Below, in pieces: positions 13,001-25,430 of a stretch of 64,000 nt of DNA. The position numbers and the translations under genes were made by a program. The notes below the pieces were generated by a model. It was not told the DNA's origin. It saw only the letters and a program-made list of their open reading frames with translations, and made no database searches. This DNA comes from Poecilobothrus nobilitatus (taxonomy: Eukaryota > Arthropoda > Insecta > Diptera > Dolichopodidae), in the NCBI GenBank assembly GCA_947095535.1, contig OX352774.1:212772965-212836964 (forward strand), given 5' to 3'. Each line of letters begins with the position of its first letter. Position 1 is the stretch's first letter.

Positions 13001-14886
13001 TTTTTTTTTTTTCTAGTTTTGTTTACATATTATTTATAAAGTTATAAATATGTAAATTAAATTACATATACATTTTATAATATTATATATACATAATAGT
13101 ATCAATAAAGAAACATTTTATATCATGGTTAGTTAGAAAAAAAACAAAAACTTTTGAAATATTTTTTTGAAAAATCTTTGAATTTTTTAACTTTTAATAA
13201 TATAGTTAAGGTTTTATAAATATTAATATTATATATATAAGCATGGTGATATGTACGTACATAATTGAGAGCATATTATTTTGACCACCCTGTTGTTATA
13301 ACAAAAAAAAATGTTATTTATGTATTTATTTTCTGTTCCATTCTATTCGTATAAAATGTATCTAATATAATATGCTAAAATATTTAAATAAGATATTTAT
13401 GTGTATGTAAATTTTTTTATTAAAATAAGTTAATTTTGTTTTTGTTGTTGTTATTGTTTTTTTTTTCGATTCTTGAATTTATTATATCTAACATGCATTA
13501 CAAAAATATTTGGTATGCAAATAATTTGAATGACATAAAAAAATTTTTCCTGATTTTTTTTTTAATAATAAATCTTGGGCAGAAGCAAAATAAAATTATC
13601 TGGAAGGGAAATGACGTTAGGTGGAAGAACGTGTTTAAGAATGTGTTTAAAAACTAGACTAACATCATTTAATTATTAATAGTGGTCGACGTATTTTAAA
13701 GTTTCAAAAGAAAGTATAAAAATAGTTTTTTTTTTCGAAATAATTTTAATGTTAAATTGATATTTTTTTCGAAATCCTTTTTAACTTGAAGAAGATCTCA
13801 AGTTGGAAAAGCAAACGAAAAATAAAAGATCATTTTAAAATCTATAACTTTAAAATTTTAAAGAGTATAAAATATAAACAAATATTTACAATTTAGTTAA
13901 AATTAAAAACAAAGGAATTGTTTGTTGTATCTGATGCAAAAAGGTTAGTTTCATTGTGATACCTTAAATCAGTTTCCCTCCTAATTAAATTATTATAAGA
14001 ATTTCGAAATTCTTCTTTCCTCGAAAAATTTAAAGATTTGTACCTTACAAATATATCAGCTCTATAGCTGTTAAAAAAGCACTAAATCCGGGTATCTAGA
14101 CAAGATGGATATCGATAACTTCACCCTGTTAATTTAATTTAAAGAGACATTTGCTGACAACAGATAAGCTCACCGATTACGATTTCAAGATCTTAATGAT
14201 GAAATTATTATCTACCAAAAAAAGTTTTGGGGTCTTCTCTTTAATTTTCGTTCTATCTTATCTATAAAAATTTGATTAGTGTTTTTCGAAAATTTTTTTT
14301 TACATAATATTAAAGTTGTAAAAAAGTTAAGTATATAGTCTAGTTGTAAATAGAGACCTTCTTATGGAATACGTTATAGATGACAATCAATCGGTAGTTA
14401 TTAGAAAAACTAAGGTGTTAATCTAGTCTCACTTACAAAAAGATTAATAAATTATTTTGATAGAGTAGACAACAAAAGGATTGTGAGTTAGTTTTTTATG
14501 TATATGTATATTACATATATATATATATATAAATATTGTATAATAAATTTTTAATTTTTTTTTATAAATTAATTCTCATATTTTAGATAGAAAAATATAC
14601 TTTATATTTACATTGTAAATCAAATGTGCGAATAGATCTATTCACATCCTAAGTAAAATATTTCAAAAATGTCATATTTATAAATATGTGTGCGTTTCAT
14701 ATATATTTTATCTAAAATTCTAGCAGAATATTATTATTATTTATTATATGTTATATTTTAGATATTATTTTTATTTTTGTTTTTTTTTTGTTATATAAAT
14801 TTTACTATCTTCTATCTCTTTCTCGCTCCTTTTTGTTTATTATCTAATATTTATTTTTTTGTTCATATTTTGTTTCTATTTGAATG
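10084..14886. other. AT-rich DNA without a gene
   Basis: Mostly A/T runs and AT-rich unique DNA. The only clear local structure is a ~36-bp tandem duplication at 12454-12525. Reading frames in this stretch are short and low-complexity. Confidence 0.6.
12454..12525. repeat. ~36-bp tandem duplication
   Basis: CTTTCAACAGGTTGTGCAAA...ACTCTATAAAATA is followed directly by CTTTCAACAGTTATGCAAA...ACTCTAAAAAATTA. The two copies differ by a few substitutions and small indels. Confidence 0.75.
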
Positions 14887-15718
14887 TTTTTAGCACATTT
14901 CAAAAAAAATTTTGAAAAAATGTGCTTATTAGTATCACTCTGTCCTTCCGTCTGTCCGTCTGTTTGCAAAACTTCTACACCGTTAAAGATAGAGAAAATA
15001 AATTTTAAACATGGGTAGGTCTCATAAAAAAAATAATTTTGTGGAACAAATTTTTCATGTAGCCCCACCCATTACGGAACTACAGCTCCTCAAACTTTGA
15101 AAAAGCGCTATTTTTAAATGCGTATATCTTATGTTCTGCTTAAGATTTTTTCAATCTGAAAACGTCATTCGAAAGGTATTTCTTTTATCTTTGTAAATTG
15201 ATATCAAAATTATGAAATTTTTTTAAATTTAGTATTTAAATTTACCGTTATGTGAAAACCACATTTTGCATGAAATTTCTTTATTCATAACTCCGGCATG
15301 CCTTTAGATAGGAATCTGAAATTTTAAGACCAGAAAGAACTTTTAGAATTAATATAAGTTTTCTCAGAAAATTTTTTGCTAGTACCCCCTCTTTAAGAGT
15401 TATTACGCCTCAAAAATTGAAAATTTGCTATTTTTAGACACCTGCAACTTAGGCACCTGTAAAAAATATTCTTCGGTAAAACATGAAAATTAAAGGTTCA
15501 GTAATATATTTTTACGTGTGTTAACGGTTTTTTTTAGTTATATAGGATTCCGGACTTACGGCCCCTCAAAATTACAAAAATGCCCTATTTTCACATTTTT
15601 TCTTATTACATGAAATTTTCAAATTTTTGTGCAAATCACAATTCTAAACAGTTTGTATTGAGTTTTGGCAATGTGCGCTTTTAAAAACTGTTCGTTTACA
15701 TTCTACCTTGTTTTCTTT
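14887..15718 (+). mobile_element. AGCACA-family dispersed repeat, copy A
   Basis: The longest and best-preserved of six copies. It begins TTTTTAGCACATTT. The 5' end folds as a hairpin, with AGCACATTT pairing to AAATGTGCT within 14892-14926. CTCTGTCC..CCGTCTGTCCGTC follows, then a body with blocks shared across copies: GTTAAAGATAGAG, GGGTAGGTCTCATAAAA, TTTCATGTAGCCCCACCC, GAACTACAGCTCCTCAAAC, TTTACCGTTATGTGAAAACC and TTAGATAGG. It ends around TTTACATTCTACCTTGTT. There are no coding frames and no terminal inverted repeats. The CCGTC-rich start resembles Helentron/DINE elements, but I cannot place the family with certainty. Confidence 0.8.
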
Positions 15719-18009
15719 CAGTTTTTGTGAATTATGAGTTTAAATTAGTTATGAAAAATAAATTAAGATACCGAGAAAATAACTTTGAGTCTATTATATA
15801 GAAAGGAATTTTTAAAGAATAAATGTATGAAATGATATAAAACATTGTTTATAGGTATGCAAATAATTAAGAGAATTTTATAATGGAAGTTTTGGTAATA
15901 GTTTCTTTTTTTTTTGTGGTTTTGGAAAATTTAGGAAGGATTCATTCTCATTTATAAAACTAAACAGATACATAATAACTGTAATTATTTTTTTTTTGAG
16001 TTCTTTTTTATTTACTACTATTTTTAAATTTTTTATATACCTTAGATAGAAAAGATTGTTATAAATTTAATGTTACTGTTATATTCATAATGGGTTTCCT
16101 TTTTGGTTTTCACTGTTGAAATTTTCTTGAATGCTATAATTTTTCAAGTTCCTCATCGCTTAAAAAGATAGCTTGAATAATATATTACCTTGACCGAACA
16201 ATACCTGGCAACAAACAATACTTTTAAAGCTGAATAAGATTATCACATCATGGGAAAATGCGAAAACAATAGCTGCGAACCAAGATGAATATTTTTCATT
16301 GTGTCTTATGATTTAAAAAAATAGTATAATGATTTTATAAATGATATTATTATGATTATATAAATTACATAATTCAATCGTGTCTTCATACAGACTTTAA
16401 AATGAGAAGGAATTAATAATAATAGATAACAAAAAAAATATTTGTATTAAAAATCAATAATCGAATATGAAAGCTTATAAATAAAGACAAATTTCAATCC
16501 TTAAATATTATTAGAAATTTAAGAAAGTTAAAGACTATTTATATTTTTGTTATATATAACTAGCAAAATTACCGGCATTGTTCGGGAAACTTTAGAAGTT
16601 CTTAGATTTTTTTTTTGTTATAATTTGGAAAAGGATTTACCTCTAACAAAAGCTGTTTATAGGCAACATTTTCTATAGTGTATTGTTATCCAATATGTAA
16701 ACAATTTGATCGCATGGATTCAGTTACGAACGATTCGTAAAAAAAAATTTCTAAAGCTTTCTATAGAATTTTTCAATGACATCTGATAGTCCCATAAAAA
16801 GGTATATAAAAAATATATAAAACCCAGACTTTTTATTAACACAACATTTACGCAAGAAAAAAATTTCTATAACTTAAAGCTTCCAAAAAATTTATACGAG
16901 TATTTTCACATCTATATTTTCCCCATAATATTTTTATATTTTGTTTTTTTATTCAAAAAACAATATTGGCAATCAATAAAAGTTGAAAAATAACAAAACG
17001 TCAACCGGAAAATAAAAATAAATTCAACACCCTTCAACAAAATTTCATATGATAAGACTTTATTTTTTTTTATTTTTTGTTTTTTTTTTTTTTTTTCGTA
17101 AAAATTGAAAACATGAAAATTTATTGCAAATAAAACGAACTTTTAGGAAAAATAAATACAATTTATACCTAAAGAAAACAAAAAATTAGCGAACACCCCG
17201 TGAAAATTGAAAGCACGAAAACAGAAAATTGAAATATTGTCATTGATAATTCATATGGAAAAATTTTATTTGTACCAAAAAAAAAAAAAAAAAATATATG
17301 CGAGCATAACATGTACAAGTAATAAATCATATAATAAATTTTTATGATTTTTTATTTTTTTTTTTCTAGTATTATTAATTTTTTTTTATTTATTTATTTT
17401 TTTTTTATTATTTTATTACTATGAGTATGTTCTTTAATATTATTTATGACATTTTATTATAGTGTATAACTCTATTTTATGGGTATTTTATTTCGAAAAA
17501 ATGTTATGACACATCTTTGATGTTATTTTCGAATATCGAATGTCATAAATTTTATTTTTTAGTTTGTATAATATTCGATTTGAATTAAAGTTGAAAATTG
17601 GGACAAACTATATAATAATAAAAGTGTTGAAAAATAAAAATTAAAACATTATTATATATTAAATAATAAATATATGACAGTATTTATTAATTTATTTATT
17701 TATTTTTTTATCCGCTGAATTCAAGGCAAATATTTTTTTTTTTTTTTTTCAATTAATTTTTTTTTGTAAATTATGAATTTATTTAGATTTTAATTCTTAT
17801 CTGATGGCCATTTAAAAATACAACAGTTACAAAAAGAAAAAAAAACTATAATGCTATTATGTTCAGGAAATGGTTTATGTCAATTATTGTTACTATACCT
17901 TATCTTATGTTCATTTTTTTTATTAAGTTTTTAATGTTATATAGGTTTTAGGGACAAAATAGGTATACACTATACATAATTAGTTTCAGTATAATAATCA
18001 TCACTTATG
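15719..18009. other. AT-rich DNA without a gene
   Basis: No gene is seen. A small GC island at 16559-16590 (CTAGCAAAATTACCGGCATT) looks like the end of a dispersed insect repeat but could not be assigned. Several long A/T runs occur (17060-17100, 17277-17294, 17380-17405). Confidence 0.5.
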
Positions 18010-18180
18010 ATGATCACCAAGTGGAAGTGGATTGGTCAAATTGTAAGGCGCCCGACAACCTCAGGGTACGCCAAAGCGCTACAATGGAACCTCCAAGGTA
18101 GAAGAAATGTGGGAAGGCCAAAGGCAACCTGAAGAAGAACTGTGCAAAGAGAAAGTGACTTATCTGGAAAAACATGGTAG
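18010..18180 (+). pseudogene. LINE reverse-transcriptase C-terminal fragment
   Basis: The plus-strand frame encodes the tail typical of some LINE endonuclease-reverse transcriptases: KWKWIGQIVRRP, then YAKALQWNLQGRR, then VGRPKAT, an in-frame stop (TGA at 18130-18132), then RRTVQRESDLSGKTW. The pattern W-[KR]-WIG...AL-WN-QG-R...GRP...RRTV-RE is widespread in metazoan elements, most often RTE-like. The clade call is an inference. About 57 codons remain, upstream RT domains are absent, and the nonsense codon shows it is dead. The sequence is clearly less AT-rich than its surroundings, which fits a transposon insertion. Confidence 0.75.
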
Positions 18181-20247
18181 TAAATAAAAAGATTAGAGCA
18201 AAATAGAAATATTTTCTCTAGGGGAATAATAAGGAGAAAAAAAAACCGATCAAGTTCCAAAAATAATGCAAATTCGAAAAGGAAAATAGAGAGGGACTAT
18301 ATTCTATTCTATTGACTATATTCTTAGACGTTCAACTATATATGCTGTGGCAGGTGAGGTGTTGAACTTCAATACCAATCAAGACAGAAAAAACGTGAAT
18401 AAAGCAACTTGGAGAAAATGTGTTCAGTGTGAGATCGAACGAAGTAGATATTGAAGGGTTATAGAATTAAAAGAATAATCAGAGAAAATAGGAGAGTATT
18501 TATATAAACTCTATGATCCTTTACCGAATAAAACAGGAGAAAACAAAAAAAATATATGGTGGATTTGTTTTTGTTGTTGTTGAATTTAGGTATAATAAAT
18601 CGGTTTAAAGTTCTTTTTATGACTTGGGTAATATATATAAGAAAAAATATTTTATATTACATGAAAATTTTTTTTTTTTTACTTATCAAAATCTGAAGGT
18701 AAAAGGAGTGGAACGATTATAATTCCACTTTTAAAATAAAAGCTTTAGTAGTTGTGCAATGTTATATTATAACTATAGACTAGGCTAATGACGAAATGTA
18801 GGAAAAAATTAATGAATTTTTTGTTTTGTCATTTATCTCTCAATAAAGAAAAACTTTCATATAAATATAACACAATACAAATAGAAATTTTATATTTAAA
18901 AATTTTTAATTGTTTTGTATTTAGTTTTAAACTTTATTTTTACTTAAATGGTTTTAATAGGACATAGGTAGTTATTTTATTTAAATTTTCAGTTAATCAA
19001 TTGCTTTCATCATTTTTGTGTATAATGATTCAATTGCTTTGATCATTATATGGCAAAATAAAATAAATGTTTTAAATAGTCCAATTTTAAGCATATATTA
19101 TTAATATTTTACTTTAAAAACTCTTATATTATATCGATTAATATTAATTCTCTTTGGAATTATTATACTTTATTTTAAACTTAAACCAGAAACCAAAAAA
19201 AAAAAATATTAAAAGAAATATTATTAATAATTATTTTAAAATATTTATCTATAGGTAAATTAAAGGAATGAATACATCCCTAGGGTATCTAATCATAATT
19301 AAAATAACGATATTTCTCTGTCAAAACAACGCTCAAATCTAATTTACCAATATAATAATCCAATTACAATATTTAATTACTATAAAGTTCTTACAAATGT
19401 TAACATTTTTTTCCATGATTATTTTTAATACATATGTACTTAGGTACATAATATATAATAATTTGCAATTTAATGTCATTTTATTTTATATAAACACGGA
19501 ATAAAAAAAAACAAATGTTTAACTAATTTATTTATTTTTCATACTTATTTAAAATTTATTATAGAGCTCATAAATTTTATAATGTCAAATCTTGTTAAAA
19601 AAATAAGTACATATACATATATACGTAACGTACTATAAAAATTTGTAATCTATTTAATAAAATTTGAACTCATAATTCATTATTTAGAATATTATTATGC
19701 ATAAATGTGAAGAAAACACTTAAACAAAAAATCCCCAGATCATTATTTTTTTTTTTTTTTTACTTTCAAGAAAAACCCCTTTTTAATATCAAGAATATGA
19801 TATTATGCAATTTAATTTTTGATTCATAAAAGTAATAAATTTCAACAAAAATGTTTTAGAAAAATTTTTTCCAAAAATTTATGTTATAAACATTTTTTAT
19901 TAACCCCTTTTATAAAAAAAAAAAAAACAAAAACAAAATACCTATTAATATAAACAATTTTTAATAAACATTATGTTATGTATATTTTGTTTATTTAAAT
20001 CAAATTCTTAAATTACAAGAATTAAATTAGCAAAAATTGAATATTTTATATATAAAACAACAAAATATAATAAATATGTGTAAAACAAATTTATTATAAT
20101 TGACAATATACATACATACATAATGTATAACATTTATATATAATATAGTAAATTTTTATATATTGTATATATACTTAATATTAAAAGATACTTAAGATAC
20201 TTATTACGCACCCCCTTAAAATAATTTTTTTTTTTTTGATTTTATCA
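18181..20247. other. AT-rich DNA without a gene
   Basis: The first few hundred bases (to about 18540) are less AT-rich and may be the decayed 3' part of the LINE fragment just upstream, but I see no protein match. The rest is AT-rich unique DNA. Confidence 0.45.
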
Positions 20248-21030
20248 CTTTTTAGCACATCATTTCTAAAAAAATTTTTAGAATTAGTTTAACTCCTATT
20301 AGTTTGACTCTGTCCGTCCATCCGTCCGTTCGTTCGCCTGTTTACAAAACTTTTTCAACGTTAAAGATAGAGTAATAACATTTTAATCAAGGGGAGATCT
20401 CATAAAAAAATTAATGTTGTAGAACGACTTTTTTATTTCATGTAGCCTCCTCCATTACGGAGCTAACACTCCTCAAACTTTAAAAAACTCTATTTTTAAA
20501 TGTGTATATCTCAAGACCTATTTAATATTTTTTCAATTTAAAAACGCCATTCAACAGGATTTTTTTTTACTTTTATAAGTTAATATCAAAATTATAATAT
20601 AATTTTTTTAAATTTATATTTAAATTTACCGTTATATGAAAACCAAATATTTGGCATGATTTTTCTTCCTTTACAACTCCGATACGCTTTTAGATAGAGA
20701 TTTGAAATTTTAAGGGAAAGAAAGAATTTTTTTGTATCACCTTGGGTTTAAGGGCTATTACGGATTCAAAATTGATATTTTGCTATTATTAACCACCTAC
20801 AATTTCAACTTTGTATGTTTGTGTTTGTTTTTGTTTTTTCCTTAATTATGTAGAGTTACCTTAAAATTGAAAAAATTATCTCTTTATTTTTCACATTTTT
20901 TCTTATTATATGAAATTCTAAGAAAATTTTCAAATTTTTGGTACAAGTTTCAATCGAAACAGTTTGTATTTTCTTTTGGAATTTTGACCTTTTAAAAACC
21001 GTTGTTTTACGTTCTGCCTTGTTATACTTT
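20248..21030 (+). mobile_element. AGCACA-family dispersed repeat, copy B
   Basis: It begins TTTTTAGCACAT, followed by CTCTGTCCGTCCATCCGTCC, GTTAAAGATAGAG, GGGGAGATCTCATAAAA and TTCATGTAGCCTCCTCCATT. Next come TTTAAATTTACCGTTATATG and GCTTTTAGATAGAG. It ends near ACGTTCTGCCTTGTTA. It runs nearly full length along copy A but is more diverged, with small deletions. The 5' hairpin arms have drifted. Confidence 0.78.
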
Positions 21031-24000
21031 AATATATACTTTAATGTAGTAACATAAATTCCTTCTATATGTTATTAAGGAATATGTTATTATTATTTTA
21101 ATGTATGCATACAATAATTTTTAAGTTCAATTCTAAAATAAAACAACACAATACTTTAATATTTTAAACATTATATAAAAAAATATAAAAATATCAACAA
21201 AACAAACAAAAAAAAAACACCATTAATAACAATTTTTTAAGTATAAAATAAGCAAAATCAGCAAAAAAAAAAAAACAAAACAACTAACACAGCATAGTAA
21301 ACTTTTAAATATTAAATCTGCATGAAACATTAAAACTTTGATTAATTGGCATAAATACAACATTAAAAATTCCCTTTAAAAAACATTAATATGAATTTTT
21401 ATTACCCAAACGAAAAGATATTATACAACTGGTTGCAATCTTCCTTTCTACCCCGCCTACCAACCAACAATACTAAAACTAAAAAAATTAAAAAAAAAAA
21501 GATAAAAAAAAACAGAAATATTATTTTCTTTTAAACTCTTAGACATTATACCAAAAAGAAGCTATGAAATAAAATTAAAAAACAAAAAAACAATCTTTTA
21601 AATAAAATAAATTACCGCCATATCTTCTTCTTCTTTTTGTATTCTTATAAAAATTTCACTGAATTGAACCTGAAAAAAACAAAATAACGAAACCACCCCC
21701 TGAGTTCTTTTAATACAAAAAAAATAAACAAAAAAAAAATCGTGCTAAAAAATAATATTATTACCCAACTCTAAAATACATTCATTTCCACATTATGAAA
21801 GTTATAAATTTATAATAGAAACCAAAGAGTCACTACTACTACAGTACTACCCATTTTATATAATTTCCTTATAAAAAAACAAACATACGTACATTTTGTT
21901 GTTTAGAAATTTATTTGCCAGAAAGAGATAGTAATAAAAAAACATTTATAAAAATTTATGTTGTTTTGTGAAAATAAAAAATGTTTTTTTTTCTTTTTGT
22001 TTCGTCCCGACCCGACGCGACGATTCAATTTTTTTTTTTTGTGTTTTTTTTTTCTATATTCTCAATAATATTTATATCATTTCTTAATATACCTACCCAA
22101 TAATACTATACTGTTGAAGTCATAAAAATAAAATTTACGAGTTTTCAACTTCCTTCTAAGAAGAATCCTAAAAAAAAACAAAAACAAAACACTTCCACAG
22201 TTTTTACATTAAGTGGGGGATAGGGGGCGTTAAAATTATAATAGCTTTCAATAAAAAGGGATATAAACATTAAAAGAAGGAGAAAAAAAAGACAGGAAGA
22301 ATGATACATAATCATTCGTTAGAGTTGTGATGTGCGCCCAATTACACCTCCATCTTTTTTTCTCTTTTTTTTCTCAATGCATATCAATTCTAGACTATCT
22401 TTCTATCTCTTTCTTTTACAAAATTTTAACCATACTCCAAGTAACTAACAAAACACAAAAAAAAAAAAACAAATGTCATATAATGATATTAAATGAAAAT
22501 AAATTCATTTTAATGGCACAAACGTGCAAATATCTAAAGACATTAAATATCAGAAAATGGATGATCAGAGAATGGAATGGATTGTAAGATTATGGGGCAA
22601 CTAAAATGAAAAAAAATGGTCCAAAAACCAAAAAAAAAAAAAAAAAATTAACAAAATACATATAAAATTGTTTTTCGGAAGTATTTTTGGCGTTTCATAT
22701 GCCGATTTAGGCATTAAAAAAGTGTACCATAACGTATTTCACACATTCATATTTAAAGATAAAACCTTAACTGAATAATATTAAAATAAAACCAGGATAT
22801 TAAACTTAAATGAATTGACATTGGTATAAAAATAAAATTTCTAAAAACAAACAACAAAAAAAAAAAAAAAAACGAAAATTAAACAGTAAACATCATTCCA
22901 CCACATATTGAAGTAAAAATTTTAAAGCATGGAATGGATTCGTATGATGATAGAAAAAAAATAAAAATAAAAATCCAGACCGAAAACAAAAAAGAAAAAA
23001 AAAACAACAGTTTAACCAGATATCCTGACTTCGAAAATTTTATCCATAATTCCTGTCATATATGAGAAAATATTACACCATTTAAGGAATAAAAATTGCG
23101 AAGACGATTATTATCAGAATTTATATTACGATTTTGTTTTGGAACCAATTTTTTTTTTTTTTGTAGGAGAGAAAGAGAAAACGAATAAGGAGAAGAAAGT
23201 TAAACAAACAGTTTTTTTTTGTTTTTGTGTATAAAAAAATAACTGTTTAAATTTCATTTATATTTAATGCTATAATTTCAATAAAATAAAATTAAATTAA
23301 CTTCTAATATCATTTAATGTAAAAAGATGGCAAGACTATTTATTTTATTTATTTGAAAAATACAAATACACCTTTATTTTATTTAGCATTTTTGTTTTTT
23401 TTTTTTGATAAAACAGTTGTTTTAACGAGAAAAGTTTTTTTTTAAGTAGAATTTAGAATGAATGAAAATATTTTATTATATTTCATTTGTAAGATTTTTT
23501 TAAGGTTATTTAAAGCTTACCAAAAGTAAAAGTATCGGTTAAAAAACTTTTACATGTAAAGCAGCAGTTACATGTGAATCAGTTTCGCTAAACTAATCTG
23601 GATAGAAAGTTCTGGTCTTACACCCGGCATAAAATATCTATTGCCCTGATATAACCAGTTTCCTATATAAGAATCATGTTGGATTGAGCAATTCAGAAGA
23701 TTCGAATTAAATTGATTATTTCATAAGTATTTATATTCAGGTTATTATTTTGTTGTTTGTATTTTTAGGCAAAATATAATCATAAGTTAAAAAGAAGAAT
23801 TAAAAAATATGAATTTTTGAGTATTAGTGAATCAACACTTTCATCAAATCCCATTTAGTAAAAACTACAATTTTGTACAAAGACTCTACTCTTAGTCGGT
23901 CGGTATTATTTTTTAAATTATTAATCGAAAATATTTTTAATTTTTTTAATTAAATTAAAACCCACATTTTATATTATTACCACAATTTTAATGTTCTGTA

Positions 24001-25148
24001 AAATTTATTTATTGTTTTTCCTTAAAAAACCAATACCCATTCATCTTAAAACTTTTCCTTTACACTTAATTTTAATTCATCATAATAATTATGATAAAAA
24101 AAAAAAAAAATTGAAAATTTCTTAAAACAAGTGACATTTTCATAAAATATTTTTGTTTTAAATTTAAGGATTTCTGCTCCTTTCAGATTCTTAGAATTCA
24201 GAAAATAATTTAACCTGCACTTATTATGAAAATATTTAAAAAATTTCTGAACAACAAAACAAAATATGTTCAAAATGTTTTAAATTTAATTTTTGTCTCC
24301 AAATGTTATTTTTCGGTGGAAATTTAACAAAATTAAAATTGTTTTACATTATTTTTACTTTTCTTTTTGTCTTTTCCGTATTTCTGAATTTTCTTTTCAT
24401 TTTTAAAATATTTACTTAAATTTTTGTCATCGTCAATCATTCAAACATCAAAAAATCATCATCAAAAAATACAATAATATACCGATTGTCCTGGCCCAAA
24501 CAATGATAATTGCATTTATTTTCCGTATTTTTGAGCATTTTAGAATATTGTAAATTATAAAAAAAAAATGTCACGTAAAGATAAAAACATAACCGGACAA
24601 TTCGTTACTATGACAACAACAATAAGAATGATGTCGATAGTTGTCATATGATTCGTTTCACTTAACATTTAAAATACGTTATCGAATTGATATGACTAAA
24701 ACAGAACATGTATAAGATCGTTAGGTTAATTTATGTACATGTGAATATTAAGGTCTACCGAATTGTGAATTAAATTTTTATATTCAATTGATTTATTATT
24801 AATTAATTTCAAATAATTTATTAATCTATAAATAACCCAGCTGGCGTTTGAACACAAGATGTTTCGAATGATCGGACGGTGTCTTAACCACTATTTAAAT
24901 CTCCATTTACACTAATTTTAAAGTTATAAATAGCCTTATTTATTGGTTTAACTGTACTTAATTAAGGTACAATTGTTTCGTTTGTTTCCTTCACTAGTTA
25001 GGATATACTCTGAAATAGAAATTATTTGAATAATTAGAAGGAAAAGCACTTTGATGTATTATGGCTGTAGAATATGCAAAATTAAAATGTTGATAATATT
25101 GCTGAAAACAACCGTAGACCACGTATTGGTTTCTTTTACAGCTGTATC
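21031..25148. other. AT-rich DNA without a gene
   Basis: Many A runs occur. There is a short GC-rich word CCCGACCCGACGCGACG near 22005-22022 and a G-rich word GTGGGGGATAGGGGGCG near 22213-22229. A region of higher complexity at 23540-23720 shows no coding signal that I recognise. Confidence 0.5.
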
Positions 25149-25430
25149 ATGGAAGCCACAAAGTCATTTTACAGGGCTACAATCATATATTCGTATGGAT
25201 TAAAAAATATTGGTAGCAATTCTGACAAACGATGCCTAGGTTCTCTTATTATGGCGAATTTAACCTGGGATCTATTATGTCTTCAATTACTTGTGTCATT
25301 GAAACAAAGAGCTTTACTCAGGCAGGTTACCATGTTAGTAGATTTTTTGTGTTCAATTCAATGCAGAAATAGAGTTGAACTCCAAACGTTGTTGACCTTC
25401 GAGCGAAAGAATATTTCACATTCATACTAA
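25149..25430 (+). other. Unrecognised 93-codon open frame
   Basis: An ATG-to-stop frame of 93 codons in a local patch (about 25040-25440) that is visibly less AT-rich than its flanks. The predicted peptide starts MEATKSFYRATIIYSYGL and ends FERKNISHSY. It has ordinary amino-acid composition rather than the F/K/N runs of most frames here, and no motif I recognise. A pyrimidine-rich TTTCTTTTACAG lies just upstream (about 25131-25142) and would suit a 3' splice site. It could be part of an exon, a decayed transposon ORF or chance. I infer no function. Confidence 0.2.

Noticed and set aside
14844..15068. 74-codon minus-strand frame
   Set aside because: It runs antisense through the 5' end of AGCACA copy A. 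The Q/T/D-rich part is the CCGTC tract read backwards.
16559..16590. GC island CTAGCAAAATTACCGGCATT as the end of a transposon
   Set aside because: It resembles ends of dispersed insect repeats, but no second end, duplication or internal match could be found. A similar island near 62315-62347 also could not be linked to it.
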